A DNA stretch of 64,000 nt from Prorocentrum cordatum (lineage: Eukaryota > Sar > Dinophyceae > Prorocentrales > Prorocentraceae), in assembly GCA_963575745.1 (NCBI GenBank), contig CAUYUJ010002071.1:27501-91500 (forward strand), written 5' to 3'. The notes under the pieces are model-generated. The model made no database searches, had not been told where the DNA came from, and was given only the letters and a program-made list of their open reading frames with translations. This document shows, one piece after another, positions 45,393-55,952 of the stretch; positions within the stretch are counted from its first letter, which is position 1, and every line of letters begins with the position of its first letter. Both the position numbers and the translations under genes were made by a program.

Positions 45393-46029
45393 CACACGTA
45401 AACAAGCACAGACACACATGCACATACACGCAAACATAAACACACACGCACACACACAGACGCGCACAAGCACACACATACACACACGCACAGACACACG
45501 CTCTCACACACACACACACACATACACACACACGCACACATGCACTCACACGCACACATGCACACGCAGACACACACACACACGCGCGCACACACACAAA
45601 AACACACATACACACATACACACGCACACACACATGCACATACACGCACACAAAGACGAGCACACACACACACACATACGCACGCGCACACACACACACG
45701 CACGCACACAAACGCACACACATACATACACGCACGCACACACACATACACACACGGACAAAGACAGACACAGACACACACACACACACACACACACACG
45801 AGCACACAAACACCAGACGCACAACACACAGACACACACAGACACACACACACACACACACGCACACACACACACACACACACACACCCACGGACACGGA
45901 CGCACTGATGACGTCGCACCTACGAACCGATCCCCACGCTGGTCAGCGCTCTCCGCCCCCGCGCCCCTCTGCCGACTCTGCGCGCCCCGCCCCCCCGCCC
46001 TCCCTGCTGGCGCTCCGGAGGGGGGAGGC
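43970..46029. repeat. CA-rich microsatellite array with GC-rich spacer units
   Basis: Blocks of (CA)n with CG and TA variants alternate with a GC-rich spacer of about 240 bp. The spacer (GGCGCTCCGGAGGGGGGAGG ... TCGGGGCC ... CTCCACTCCATCCACTCCGC) is at 44300-44540 and 44755-44990, and is cut at 46029 by a LINE. His/Thr- and Cys/Val-rich frames on either strand are artefacts of the repeat. Confidence 0.9.
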
Positions 46030-46056
46030 TTGGCTTGGCTTGGAGTCGACTGAAGC

Positions 46057-46071
46057 GGGCTCACAGAGCCC
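46057..46071 (-). other. Conserved 3'-UTR hairpin of LINE-2
   Basis: GGGCTC ACA GAGCCC followed by AGTCGCAGTGTCC on the plus strand. LINE-3 has a different stem in the same position with the same AGTCGCAGTGTCC neighbour. Confidence 0.65.
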
Positions 46072-46163
46072 AGTCGCAGTGTCCACACGGCAGCGTCAGC
46101 TGTTACAATTCAGCCTGTACAGTACACAGCGCGAAGCGCACAGATATGCAACAAGCACAGACA

Positions 46164-49100
46164 TCAACATGAAAAGAGACGGCATACACGCGAAAGACGA
46201 GCTGTGGCTGCGAGCAGCCGTTCCGCGGCACTCAGTTCAGCTTGAGTAACAGTGCATGTATCGCTCAGACACCAGGCCTCTCTGTACACCTCCGTCCAAA
46301 CACAGTCGTTAGTATTTGTCCGAAACCCGATATCAAGCCAGCAACCACACCCAACTCCTAAGGCCGAGACGCCACCATCCCAGGCACCCCGAATGGCAAC
46401 GACATTCATCGTGTTAGTAAATATAGAATCGTACGACTCTTTGATATAAGTATGGCCCTCGCGGGACTCATGTGTCAGTGCGTCAGCTCTCTCATTGTTT
46501 TCCCTAAAGATATGCTTCACAATGTCCCGTCCCTTCATAGGTGGTCTCCCCCCCTCCTGTACACACATGTTGTATAACTGATCTTGCAAGTTGGCGACTC
46601 GTTTGCGATAGTCCACCTGTTCACATGCCCACACACCGTTGATCCACGATACAATCAGCAGGCTATCCCCGCAGATCTCCAGAGGTAGTCCAGGAGTGGT
46701 GATATCCCAGACCGTCTCGCGCATGTACGACAGTGCAATACGTTTGCTGAGTCTCAGGTTCTCCTCCTCCTCCATCCTTCTTCTCTTGGGCTCACTTTCC
46801 TCCTCCATATGTCCAATAATGCCAAATCCTCCTCCTTCTCGTAGTTGTTACCACATCCCCTCTTATGTTCTGGCTGAAAGTACTTGTGAATATGCTCGGC
46901 CGCCGTCACGACAGCCCACGTGTAAAAGTCACTGTGCAGCATGCAGTCCCACCAGTCATCACCGAAGAACTGTTGTAGTGGGTACTGCCACGTGCGCTGA
47001 GCCGTCACTTCCCCCCCCATTTTCCTCCTCCCCATATCCCCTTCCTCCCGACGAATACGTGTGGAGGCATGTGCATGGAAAAATGCAGCAGCTCTGTCAC
47101 GCATGATATGCCATTGCTTTGGGAAAGCCATCATACCAAATCTGGCATCGTACCAACATCGATCGTGACAGTTATGCACAGGCACAGACTGGATAAAACT
47201 TGACAAATCCTTGGCAACATTCCAGCATGCTAGCAATAGTCGTTGCGGCAGTGGCATGAAACCTGCCTCCTGAAATAAGGTTCTGCATCTCCTCCTCCTT
47301 CGCAGCTCATAGTCCTGAATGGACTCGTCTGGTAACCTCCTTGTGGCCACGATCTGTAGTAAACACTGGCCCTCGAAGCGATGTATGTCCTCGAGGCTGC
47401 TGTCATCCAATGTAATAGTTTCTCCTCCGTACAGTATCTGAGATTGTATCCTTTCAGTATACCTCTGGAACTTAGCATTTATAGGTACACATCTGGCCCC
47501 GTAGTATGTCTTCTGTGAATAGAAAGTTGTCCTTGCAGCATCGAGACGGAAAGCCAGATCTTCATGAGAGTGTGCCCGATAGTCAGTGGTAATGAAGACA
47601 CCCAAGAGCACCGTGGACTTCACACGAGATAACCGAAATGTCTGAAATTCATTGGTAGTCGAGGTGATCTCAACATTATGCACCTGTGAGACCGTACCGT
47701 CCTGATCAAAATTCACATCCTGTCCAAATACAAGGTATTCGCCAAGCAGCGGGATGGGTGCAGCATCAGTTTGAATGGGCTTCCATTCCATGCCGTGTCG
47801 CACAAGAGAGTGTGTGAGCTGCGAAAGCATCTCGGTCAGTTGTGATTCGCTTTGAGCCAGTACTACCACGTTATCAGCCCAGACCATGTGGTTGACCGTA
47901 TGCTGAACCGTCGTACTCCATTTTTCCCCTACAATCTCGCATCTGTAACCGTATCCCAAGACATCCCATGTATGAAACGTCGCACTCCACATGTGGGCAG
48001 CAATAAGATTGAAAGCTAGTGGCCCTTCTGGACCTCCAGTCCTAATATTCACATCCCAAGAGAAACCCTGAATACTTAGACCCTCACCTGTGACCTCACA
48101 GCTCCCATAGAGCACAGCCTCCAGAAGTGGTATCTGAAATTGCAGAGGTACCTGACTCCATTGAAGGGCCTCACGGAGTTTCCCCACAGTGGCATGGTCG
48201 AAGGCCCTACGTATATCACAGATAGCAACGTGCAGTTCTTGATCACGCCATTTGGACGCATGTTGGCCCATGTTTTTGAGGGCCGCAGTGATTTCGAATG
48301 TTTTGCGGTTGCGCTGGAAACCGTAGAGACCCAGACGGCGTAATACACCCGAAGACTCCACAGACTCCTCGATCATACACACAAGCGTGCTAACATACCA
48401 ACGTGCGATAGCATTGAGCAAGCACAGGAACCTGCAGTCGGACATGTTACTTGTTAAACTCTTCTTTGGCATCACACAAACAAGGATCTCTCGCCAACTT
48501 TCGGGGTATGGAATAGAACCCCTGAAGACCTGATCAAATAACGTGTGTATCTTATTCAGAGAGGCCCAAGGTATTTTCTTCAATATCTCGCACGGCACTC
48601 CATCACGTCCTGTCGCCCTGGACGATCGGAGCCGACTCCGAGCACGTAAAAACGTGCTGAAAGGTAGATGCCTGGCCGGCATCATGTTGGCCTCTCGTCG
48701 CAGCTCCTGTAGCAGGCGACTGTTGGCCGAACGTGCCTCTAGCGATGAGAACTGCTCCTGACAGGTATGATGCATGATCCTCTCCCAATGCTGTCTATCC
48801 TCCGTCCCTCCCAGATTGTGCAGTGTATTGCGTACACGTCTGCGTACGGGCGGAATCTGCCACTCCAGACGAGCACGGCGGTATTGTCTCCGCAGGGCGT
48901 TGAGCTTACGTGCCAGCTCACGCCTCTCAGGACTGAGTCCAGGCGGAAGTGCACGACGCCGTTCAAGCAAAGGCTGGAGTCCTGACGGTCGCACGGGAGG
49001 TTTTTGAGCGGCATCCCTGGTCTGAAAATGAACTCCCTGTGTAAAACTGCTCACGAGCCCAGAAGCCAAACCACGAAAGTCCCGAGGAGTACCACATCCA

Positions 49101-50167
49101 GGACCATCGTCGTCGCAGGTCTTTGTCTCGTAAGGTATACCATTGGGGGTCCCTTTGAGGCCCAAGTTGTCATCGTCATCGTCACCCTGGTAATCCTGAA
49201 TATTCTCCATCATCTCATCACATTGTGTACGTGCGATATTCTCATCATACCATGCACTCGGTGTATAGCCTACCAAATGCACCCGTGGTCGGTAACATGC
49301 ATTCCAAAATCTCTCAGGACTCCCGTGGTCTCTAGCGGAAAGAACGAGCATCGCATGGTCCGACAAGCGGCTAGTAGCCAGCTTACCCCCTCGGTGAAAC
49401 TCGTAAGATACCGTCATGTCCACTATATCCCAGCGGAGCGGTATGCACATATAGTCGAGCACAGCAGACCTGGCTGGCACGCGCCCCCTCGCGTAGCCTG
49501 TCCACGTCACAGACCTATCTTGAAATGTGTTGGCAGCCTTCAAACCGAACTCCATGAGCAGACCTAATATCCTCCTCCTCATGTCTTGTTTGATCCTCTC
49601 TCTCTCTCTGATCTTGGTACCCTCCTCCGAATAAACCATCCTCCCATCCACACCACCAGACGTGATAGCATATCTTATACCCTTGAATTCCCCACAGATG
49701 TTCCCAGGGAGCTCCACATTGAAATCCCCCGAGATAACCACGCTTGGAGTCCTATATTTACCACTGCTTTCTCTAATAATCCGTGTAAGTTCAGCAATCG
49801 TTTCGTCACATATAGTCTCAGCATCTTTGACACTCTCATCAGGTAAGTAGACGCTCGCAAAGATAATAGGGTGGTTTTTCTTTCCCAAGACAGCCACAAC
49901 CAGCCTAGATTGTGCAGTGATAATATCCCGAACTTGTCCCTTCCATTGTCCGTTCATCATAATGGCCGCCTTCCCATCCCTTGATGGGAAAACACTAAAC
50001 CCCAAACGTGTGCACTCACTCGATATCAGATGTTGTCCCTCCTGAATCGCCGCAAGGCCGACATGGGCCAAACAGTGTATTACCTCCGCCGCTCTGCAGT
50101 TTTTAGCACCAGCCCTCTGACAGTTCCAAGTTGCAGCCTTTACTTGGAAAAACTGTCGGGCTCCCTT
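46164..50167 (-). pseudogene. LINE-2 ORF2: endonuclease, RT, permuted RNase H, one frameshift
   Basis: The frame opens right after the TGA at 50168 with VKAATWNCQRAG (EEP start) and has ISGDFNVEL and RLSDHAML. RT motifs are GRDGVPCEILKKIPW, CDIRRAFDHAT, RTGGPEGPLAFN and MVWADNVVVL (47870-47881). A one-base shift near 46805-46835 separates the RT from the RNase H at 46164-46808: CGDSLLIVSWING, FRENNERADALTH, IRGAWDGGVSALGVGCGCW, TVTQAELSAAERLL, again in permuted order. Apart from the shift there is no stop over 4 kb, so the copy was recently intact. Sequencing error is possible. Confidence 0.88.
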
Positions 50168-50170
50168 TCA
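50168..50170 (-). other. In-frame UGA between ORF1 and ORF2 of LINE-2
   Basis: ORF1 ends EYNRQ then TGA, context CAG TGA AAG. The same frame continues KGARQFFQVKAATWNC into the endonuclease without an ATG. Confidence 0.7.
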
Positions 50171-51250
50171 CTGACGATTGTACTCTGTCAGAAACGTATC
50201 CTTTGTGGTCTGCACACCATATGTCGTCACAAGATTCCTCCATGCATCATCCCAGAGCTGCCAGCCCGTACCTTCACGAAATTCTCCCAGAGGGAAAGGT
50301 CGTTGACCACTCACGGTACAGTAGATGGTACTGACAGGGGGGCCAATCTCAGGACGAAGTGAAACCGTAGGGATCTGAGCACGCATAACGGCCATGAAAC
50401 GGCTTGTAGCTTTGACATGTGGTCGCTTCCATGGTGCACAGTCCACTGAGAAGCGCAGAGTTGTTGGGTCTATCTGCTGAGAAAGGCCCTGGATGAGATG
50501 TTCAGGCGACGGCAGCTGGATACCTGGGGGGGGAGGCGTACGATTCTGCACAGGTGTCACAATCTGATCGAGGTACTTTTTCCATCTCCAGAGGATGTCT
50601 GCCTCTACTCCCCCCTTCACCGCCATCTTCATGTTACCGAACATCACCCGGCCTGAGTTGAGTCGTTCCGTCCTGTCTGAGTCGAGTAACGCCCTGTCAT
50701 CTTCACTGAGTACGTTGGCCATATTTTTAATAATACGCATACCATCATCATATGTCAGCATTTGTTGGTTTCGTACAGCAGGGTTCCGCCAGTCCTTGAC
50801 CCACCCCTTTACCTCAAGGAACGTCGGGCGCCACATGTTACGCGCTGCCTGCTGTGCAGTCGTCCCTCCTGTACCCCCGCCAGATCCTGGACCAGACGCC
50901 ACCGAGGGAGCCCCTCCCGTCTGGATAGATGCAACGATGGACTCAAGTTTAGTCTGACGGTCTCCGAGAGTGTCAATGGCCTTCTGCTGCACATCCATTC
51001 TGGTCGTGTGTTGGTCGAGGGTGTGTCGAATGGCTGTCTGGTTATCTTTGCTGGCAAACCCCATTTCAAGCAATAAACGAATGCTGTCATTCTTTTCATT
51101 AGCAATCACATTATGTCTCCTCACCTCCTCTGCCTGTCTCTCATCATCTGATACACGTGCACGAACAGAGCGATCATCAGGAAAAGGGACTGTTGCAGAG
51201 ATATTATCCAGAGAGGATTTCACTTCACCGACTGGTAAAGCCTGCAACAT
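50168..51250 (-). CDS. LINE-2 ORF1, about 360 residues
   Basis: I chose the ATG at 51250 (MLQALPVGEVKSSLD) because upstream codons are low-complexity UTR repeats. A charged helical N-terminal half (VSDDERQAEEVRRHNVIANE; MDVQQKAIDTLGDRQTKLES) suggests a coiled coil. The C-terminal domain has FLEVKGWVKDWRNP, RLNSGRVMFG, PWKRPHVKATSRF and GPPVSTIY, shared with the ORF1s of the other two LINEs. No zinc knuckle. Likely an RNA-binding chaperone analogous to L1 ORF1p, inferred from position. Intact. Confidence 0.82.
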   Translation of the reverse strand: MLQALPVGEVKSSLDNISATVPFPDDRSVRARVSDDERQAEEVRRHNVIANEKNDSIRLLLEMGFASKDNQTAIRHTLDQHTTRMDVQQKAIDTLGDRQTKLESIVASIQTGGAPSVASGPGSGGGTGGTTAQQAARNMWRPTFLEVKGWVKDWRNPAVRNQQMLTYDDGMRIIKNMANVLSEDDRALLDSDRTERLNSGRVMFGNMKMAVKGGVEADILWRWKKYLDQIVTPVQNRTPPPPGIQLPSPEHLIQGLSQQIDPTTLRFSVDCAPWKRPHVKATSRFMAVMRAQIPTVSLRPEIGPPVSTIYCTVSGQRPFPLGEFREGTGWQLWDDAWRNLVTTYGVQTTKDTFLTEYNRQ

Positions 51251-51748
51251 GTTTTGTCTGCACTGTACTTGTTGAGCCACTGTGTGTCTGTGACCTCTGT
51301 GATGGGTTCTGCAATACCGTACCTGTTGAGCCACTGTGTGTCTGATACCTCTGGCTGCCTATTCCGTCGTTTGTTGAGCTGTCGAAAGTCGTAGCCCGCC
51401 GTCTTCGCAAGTACACTGGATGAGGTACTCTGATATGCTCAGTAAAGATACGTGGACCGTCCGTCAGGCGAAAGTCACAAATACACGATTCCAGCACAGT
51501 AATGAATACGTGAGACCGTCCGTCGGAAGTCACAAGAAACTCAACAAGTGCAGATGATACGCTGTCCGTCCGTTCAGCAAAATAGGAAAGTAAAAGAGAC
51601 AACTGCAGCAACAACAATACAAAGGCGGCCTAGCTTGCCTCGAACTGGTGGTAGTCGAAGTGCACGAAGAGGCAGCAATGGCCCCCGCGCTGCCGTCCCG
51701 CGGCACCGCTCCCCCTAGACGGTCTGTGGGATCCAGCCGCCTTGAGCC
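51251..51748 (-). promoter_or_regulatory. LINE-2 5' UTR with short internal repeats
   Basis: Contains two copies of TGTTGAGCCACTGTGTGTCT (about 51268 and 51322), and the words GACCGTCCGTC and CTGTCCGTCCG near 51460, 51510 and 51560. It ends at GGCTCAAG. Repeated blocks may act as promoter monomers; no direct promoter evidence. Confidence 0.5.
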
Positions 51749-51789
51749 CTGGAGTGGAGGGAGGCTGGCTGGCTGGCAACGACTCTCAC

Positions 51790-51803
51790 GGGCCTGACGG
51801 CCC
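51790..51803 (-). other. Conserved 3'-UTR hairpin of LINE-3
   Basis: GGGCC TGAC GGCCC followed by AGTCGCAGTGTCC on the plus strand, the same layout as LINE-2 with a changed stem. Confidence 0.65.
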
Positions 51804-51989
51804 AGTCGCAGTGTCCGTCTCGGCAGAGACTCTTATTTGCATGATCATGCGAGTCAAAACCGTGCCAAGCACACGGACAGATGACAAGAGCGAAGCTCAT
51901 GAGATATCATCCGCGTCAAACACGCGGGCAATACACGAGAAACCAAACTCTTATTCATCCGTGTGAGCACAATCTTTCACAATCCACGA

Positions 51990-54900
51990 TCAAGTAAAGT
52001 AAGACTCAAACTCACCAAGCAAACGAACGATGTTGTGTACCGTACACTCTGCTGCGGATAATTCAGCCTGTGTGACTGTGCTCTCCGACGGAATCAACCA
52101 TGCTTTTTCCCAGACGAGTTGCCAGGACACGGTCGAAAACTTTCCTTCGATCCTGTCGGACCTGGATATGAACGCCGCCTCGAGCCATGCACCACATCCT
52201 ACTCCATCCTCAGATTTACCGCCATCGAAGGACCCCCTCAATGCGATAGGTGTTATATGTCCATATGTGTGTGTCATGCAAAAAGAGCGCTTCCATTCGT
52301 GTGATCTGCCCTCGCGGGCATCATGTGTGAGTCGATCCGCATGCTCATTTACTTCCCGAAACTCATGCTTAAAAGGATCCCTGCCATTCGAAGGTGCCCG
52401 AACTCCATAGATCTCCGTCAGACCGCTCATGATGTCAATGATATAGCCTATTCTTTTTCGATACGTGTAGTCAGTTATCGCCCACCTCCCTAGGAGCCAA
52501 GATATGATAAGAAGAGAATCCCCACAGATCTCCACTCCAAAACCATGTGTTTTGAAATCCCATTCTGTTGCTTTCATGTTTGTTATTGCTAAACGTCTGG
52601 CGATGATTTCATTCTGGACCTCCTCCTCCTTCCTCCTTCGTTTACGTGTTGCCTCATTTCCACCCTCCTCTTCCATATCATACGCAGTACGTCTCCCTCC
52701 TGATCCTTTAACATTTGATTGGAACAAGCTGAACTTCTCCTCACCCACCGTAGATATTGCAAACTCTCTCCAGCTATCAGGCTGGAAATCTCTCCACCAC
52801 TGATCACCCCAATATTTTTCGAAAGGATAGTGCCATGTATGTAGACCCGTCGCGTCAATCCCTCTTTTCCTTTTGCGGTAGCTTCCCTCCTCTGACCGTT
52901 TTCTTTTTGAGTTATATCTGTGCATGATATCCCCAAAATTCTGCCGCCATTCATCATATCGGATTCCGTATGCAAGCATTGCCAACCTTGAGTCCCTCCA
53001 TGCTCTGTCACTCTGCGGCATGTCATGAGGTAGATATTTTGCAAACGACACCACATCCAATGCAAGCAACCACTGACGATACAAGAATTTTTGCACCAGC
53101 GACTGATACCCATGATCATGAAAAGCTTTCCTACATCGGCTGTACTTCCGATGTGTATACTCGTCCCACGGCTCATCAGGAAGATGTCTCGTTCTCAATA
53201 TTCTGAGCAAGCACTCTCCCTCAAACACATGAAGTCTCTCAATCGAACTTTCATCTGCTGCTACTCCATCTAATCCATACAATACTGTCGACTGAACAAG
53301 CTGTTGATATCTAGAATACTTTTCCCCCAATGGTATACATCTGCTGGTATAGAACTTGATGTCAACATAGAAGGCCTGTCTTCCTTTGTCCAATCTGTAC
53401 GCTACATCCGCATGATATCGAGGAAATATAGCCGGAATACAGACTCCTAGGAGATGAACCTCAGCCCTTCTGCGAAATCTCAATTCACGTTCTGGGTCCT
53501 GAAATCCTTTGATCACCAGGTCCATGGTCGGAACGATGTGTTCATTCTCATCATACTCTAGAGGTTCACCGAAAACTAAATACTCCAGAGACGCCTCTTT
53601 CCATCGCATACTGTATTTCTCAAGTGAGTGTGTCATTGCCAGCATCATCTGAGCCAAATCCGACGCCGAGTTCGCCAGGACAACGATGTTATCAGCCCAT
53701 AAGGCATGATTCAAGTAAATCGACACCGTTTCGACGCTCCCGTTTTCGTCCCTCGCACTCGCTCGAAACTCGACCCTATACCCCAACTTCTGTTCATCCC
53801 ATTTCTCGAACAGTTCCCCCCACATCGCCACGGCAATACAATTAAAGGCAAACGGTCCTTCAGGTCCACCCGTACGTATACAGCGATCCCAGGACACCTT
53901 TGAGAACTGCTCGAAGTCGAGATTCTCACACGAGATCTCCACATCACTATAAACCAGGGACTCAATCATCGCATGTTGGATAACATATGGTATACTACAA
54001 TATGCCATGGCAGAACTGAAGTTAGCAACCGTACAATGATCAAAAGCTTGATAAACATCTGCGAGAGCAACATGTAATTGATCATCTGCGTGCTGATATT
54101 TGCTAGCATGTTGACCTAAGTGTTTCAATGCAGTCGTAATCTCATATGGCCTCCGTCCTTTCACAAATCCATACACACCAAATCTCCGAAACATCCCCAC
54201 CTCCTCCATATAATCCTCCGCTAACTTGACCACACACATAGAATAAAGTTTAGATAACGCGTTTTGAATACACAGTAGTCTCGTTTCCTTTGCATCCGTG
54301 GTGTTTTGACTTTTAGGCATCACACTCACTATGATCTCCCTCCAGCAATCAGGGCACGGAATCTGTCTATGAAATACAGCCTCGAATATCCTTCGCACCT
54401 CTCTCAACGTTTTCCACGACAATCGAAGGAGCATCTCTGCAGGCACTCCATCAGTCCCCGTCGCGCGGTTACGCTGCATTCTTCCCCTGCAGCAAAGCAT
54501 ATTCGCCAGCGTGATGGTGCATGGTGGAGCCTCCAGCTCCGCAGCCTGTCTGAGAGACTGCAGCACCTCTAGATTGGCAACACGAGTCTGGGCACACGAT
54601 ACCTTATTCTTGAGCATCTGCCAGATAACTTTGTTCCATATCTCTCTATCCTCCACTCCTTCCAGGTTATAGAGACGGTTTCTCTTCCTTTTCCTTGACG
54701 GTGGTAATTCATACTCCAAACGAAGACGGCGGTATAGACGGCGATAGCCATTCAAAACTTTTGTGATCTGTTTTCTTTCTGGCCCAGGTGGGGTTCCCCT
54801 ACGGAGTTCAATCAACCTCTGGAGTCTATAAGGGCGCACAGGCTGTTTAATACCATTGTCATCTCTTGTCTTATATTCCACCTCATCCCGAGTAAAGCTC

Positions 54901-55949
54901 GATTTGATCTGTCGTGACAAACAGCTGGCCCCCAGAGGATTACCACTTACTGAGGAACACCTGGCATTGTCAACAAACGAGTCCATCGAAGCTCTCGCGA
55001 TCATCTCATCCGTGAACGTGTTTGGCTCATATCCCACATAGCTTTTATCACGGGGTTTAGCGGAGAAACGGGGACAATGGACGACAGGGGAACGAACACA
55101 AACTTCCAAGAGTTTATGATCACTCAGACGGGATCGCTGAGTCTTCCCTCCTCTATGCAAACGAAAGGATGCCTTACATTCAATAATTTCCCAACCATGA
55201 GGGACCAGAACATAATCTAATACTCGTGGCCGCAGCTCTGGTGCTCTAGCAAGGCGACAGTGTGCTCGCGCGTAGCTCTCCCACGTCACTGCACGGTCGC
55301 CGAAAGTGTTGGCAGCACAGAGCCCGTACGATTGCATAAAGCATTCCAGCGCATGCCTCATCCTCCATCTGTCGTTCTCCATCCTCCTCTCCGCCGTGCT
55401 GTCGCCTCCTTCCTCCTTTCCATCCACACCACTTCCTGTCATAATATATTCAACTCCTCGATGAACTCCCGTACTCCTCCCCACCAATTCCACATTAGCA
55501 TCCACGCAAACAATGATGCAGGCACCTGGCAGCTTCGTGGCAACCATCTCCCTGAGGACCATATTGAGGTTGGTCAGGGTTTGCTGCCACATATCAAAAG
55601 CATTCGGGATCGAAACATCTGGAAGGTACATGCTGGTGATCACCAGCCTCGAAGTAGCAGTCTTGAAGCCTCCTACGACGAAACGAGGATACGAGCATAC
55701 GAATTCTTTGATACAACATTTCCATGCATTGTCGAACACTAGGGCAGCTTTCCCACATGATGAAACTCTCTGGTCCCATCCTAGACGTGCAATCTCGGCT
55801 CTGGGAAGAAAATCACTCTCTTGCAATGCGAACAAGCCTCCGTGACAGCTACGAAGTTGTCCCAAAATCTCAGCTCCTCTGCAGTTCCTCACTCCTGCCT
55901 TCTGGATATTCCAAGAAATGATAGTCAGGTTTTTCCGTCGAGCACGTCC
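51990..55949 (-). CDS. LINE-3 ORF2: endonuclease, RT, permuted RNase H, intact
   Basis: 1319 codons from the TGA of ORF1 to a TGA. The EEP starts NLTIISWNIQKAG, with IIVCVDANVEL and SRLSDHKLLEV. RT motifs are GTDGVPAEMLLRLSWK, LADVYQAFDHCT, RTGGPEGPFAFN and ALWADNIVVLA (53688-53699, WADN). A Lys/Arg/Glu linker follows. The RNase H occupies 51990-52523: CGDSLLIISWLLG, HEFREVNEHADRLTH, LRGSFDGGKSEDGVGCGAW, STVTQAELSAAE. The four acidic catalytic positions are all present but in the order third, fourth, first, second relative to ordinary RNase H. No ATG occurs before the endonuclease core. This is the best candidate for an active copy. Confidence 0.94.
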   Translation of the reverse strand, partial: GRARRKNLTIISWNIQKAGVRNCRGAEILGQLRSCHGGLFALQESDFLPRAEIARLGWDQRVSSCGKAALVFDNAWKCCIKEFVCSYPRFVVGGFKTATSRLVITSMYLPDVSIPNAFDMWQQTLTNLNMVLREMVATKLPGACIIVCVDANVELVGRSTGVHRGVEYIMTGSGVDGKEEGGDSTAERRMENDRWRMRHALECFMQSYGLCAANTFGDRAVTWESYARAHCRLARAPELRPRVLDYVLVPHGWEIIECKASFRLHRGGKTQRSRLSDHKLLEVCVRSPVVHCPRFSAKPRDKSYVGYEPNTFTDEMIARASMDSFVDNARCSSVSGNPLGASCLSRQIKSSFTRDEVEYKTRDDNGIKQPVRPYRLQRLIELRRGTPPGPERKQITKVLNGYRRLYRRLRLEYELPPSRKRKRNRLYNLEGVEDREIWNKVIWQMLKNKVSCAQTRVANLEVLQSLRQAAELEAPPCTITLANMLCCRGRMQRNRATGTDGVPAEMLLRLSWKTLREVRRIFEAVFHRQIPCPDCWREIIVSVMPKSQNTTDAKETRLLCIQNALSKLYSMCVVKLAEDYMEEVGMFRRFGVYGFVKGRRPYEITTALKHLGQHASKYQHADDQLHVALADVYQAFDHCTVANFSSAMAYCSIPYVIQHAMIESLVYSDVEISCENLDFEQFSKVSWDRCIRTGGPEGPFAFNCIAVAMWGELFEKWDEQKLGYRVEFRASARDENGSVETVSIYLNHALWADNIVVLANSASDLAQMMLAMTHSLEKYSMRWKEASLEYLVFGEPLEYDENEHIVPTMDLVIKGFQDPERELRFRRRAEVHLLGVCIPAIFPRYHADVAYRLDKGRQAFYVDIKFYTSRCIPLGEKYSRYQQLVQSTVLYGLDGVAADESSIERLHVFEGECLLRILRTRHLPDEPWDEYTHRKYSRCRKAFHDHGYQSLVQKFLYRQWLLALDVVSFAKYLPHDMPQSDRAWRDSRLAMLAYGIRYDEWRQNFGDIMHRYNSKRKRSEEGSYRKRKRGIDATGLHTWHYPFEKYWGDQWWRDFQPDSWREFAISTVGEEKFSLFQSNVKGSGGRRTAYDMEEEGGNEATRKRRRKEEEVQNEIIARRLAITNMKATEWDFKTHGFGVEICGDSLLIISWLLGRWAITDYTYRKRIGYIIDIMSGLTEIYGVRAPSNGRDPFKHEFREVNEHADRLTHDAREGRSHEWKRSFCMTHTYGHITPIALRGSFDGGKSEDGVGCGAWLEAAFISRSDRIEGKFSTVSWQLVWEKAWLIPSESTVTQAELSAAECTVHNIVRLLGEFESYFT

Positions 55950-55952
55950 TCA
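55950..55952 (-). other. In-frame UGA between ORF1 and ORF2 of LINE-3
   Basis: ORF1 ends EELSKN then TGA, context AAC TGA GGA. The frame continues GRARRKNLTIISWNIQ directly into the endonuclease. Confidence 0.72.

Larger units (their letters stand above)
46030..51748 (-). mobile_element. Full-length LINE (LINE-2 of window)
   Basis: 5.7 kb with a 3' tail of GGCTT repeats (plus strand 46028-46043), a 3' hairpin, ORF1, ORF2 and a 5' end starting GGCTCAAG (51741-51748). The flanks share an imperfect 15-17-bp sequence (CTCCGGAGGGGGGAGGC left, CCTGGAGTGGAGGGAGGC right), a probable duplication. It sits directly against the 3' end of the next LINE, in the same orientation. Confidence 0.88.

Noticed and set aside
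43610-45900. Long His/Thr-rich and Cys/Val-rich open frames on both strands
   Set aside because: They arise because a CA dinucleotide repeat has no stop in several frames; the overlapping frames on both strands carry only the repeat.
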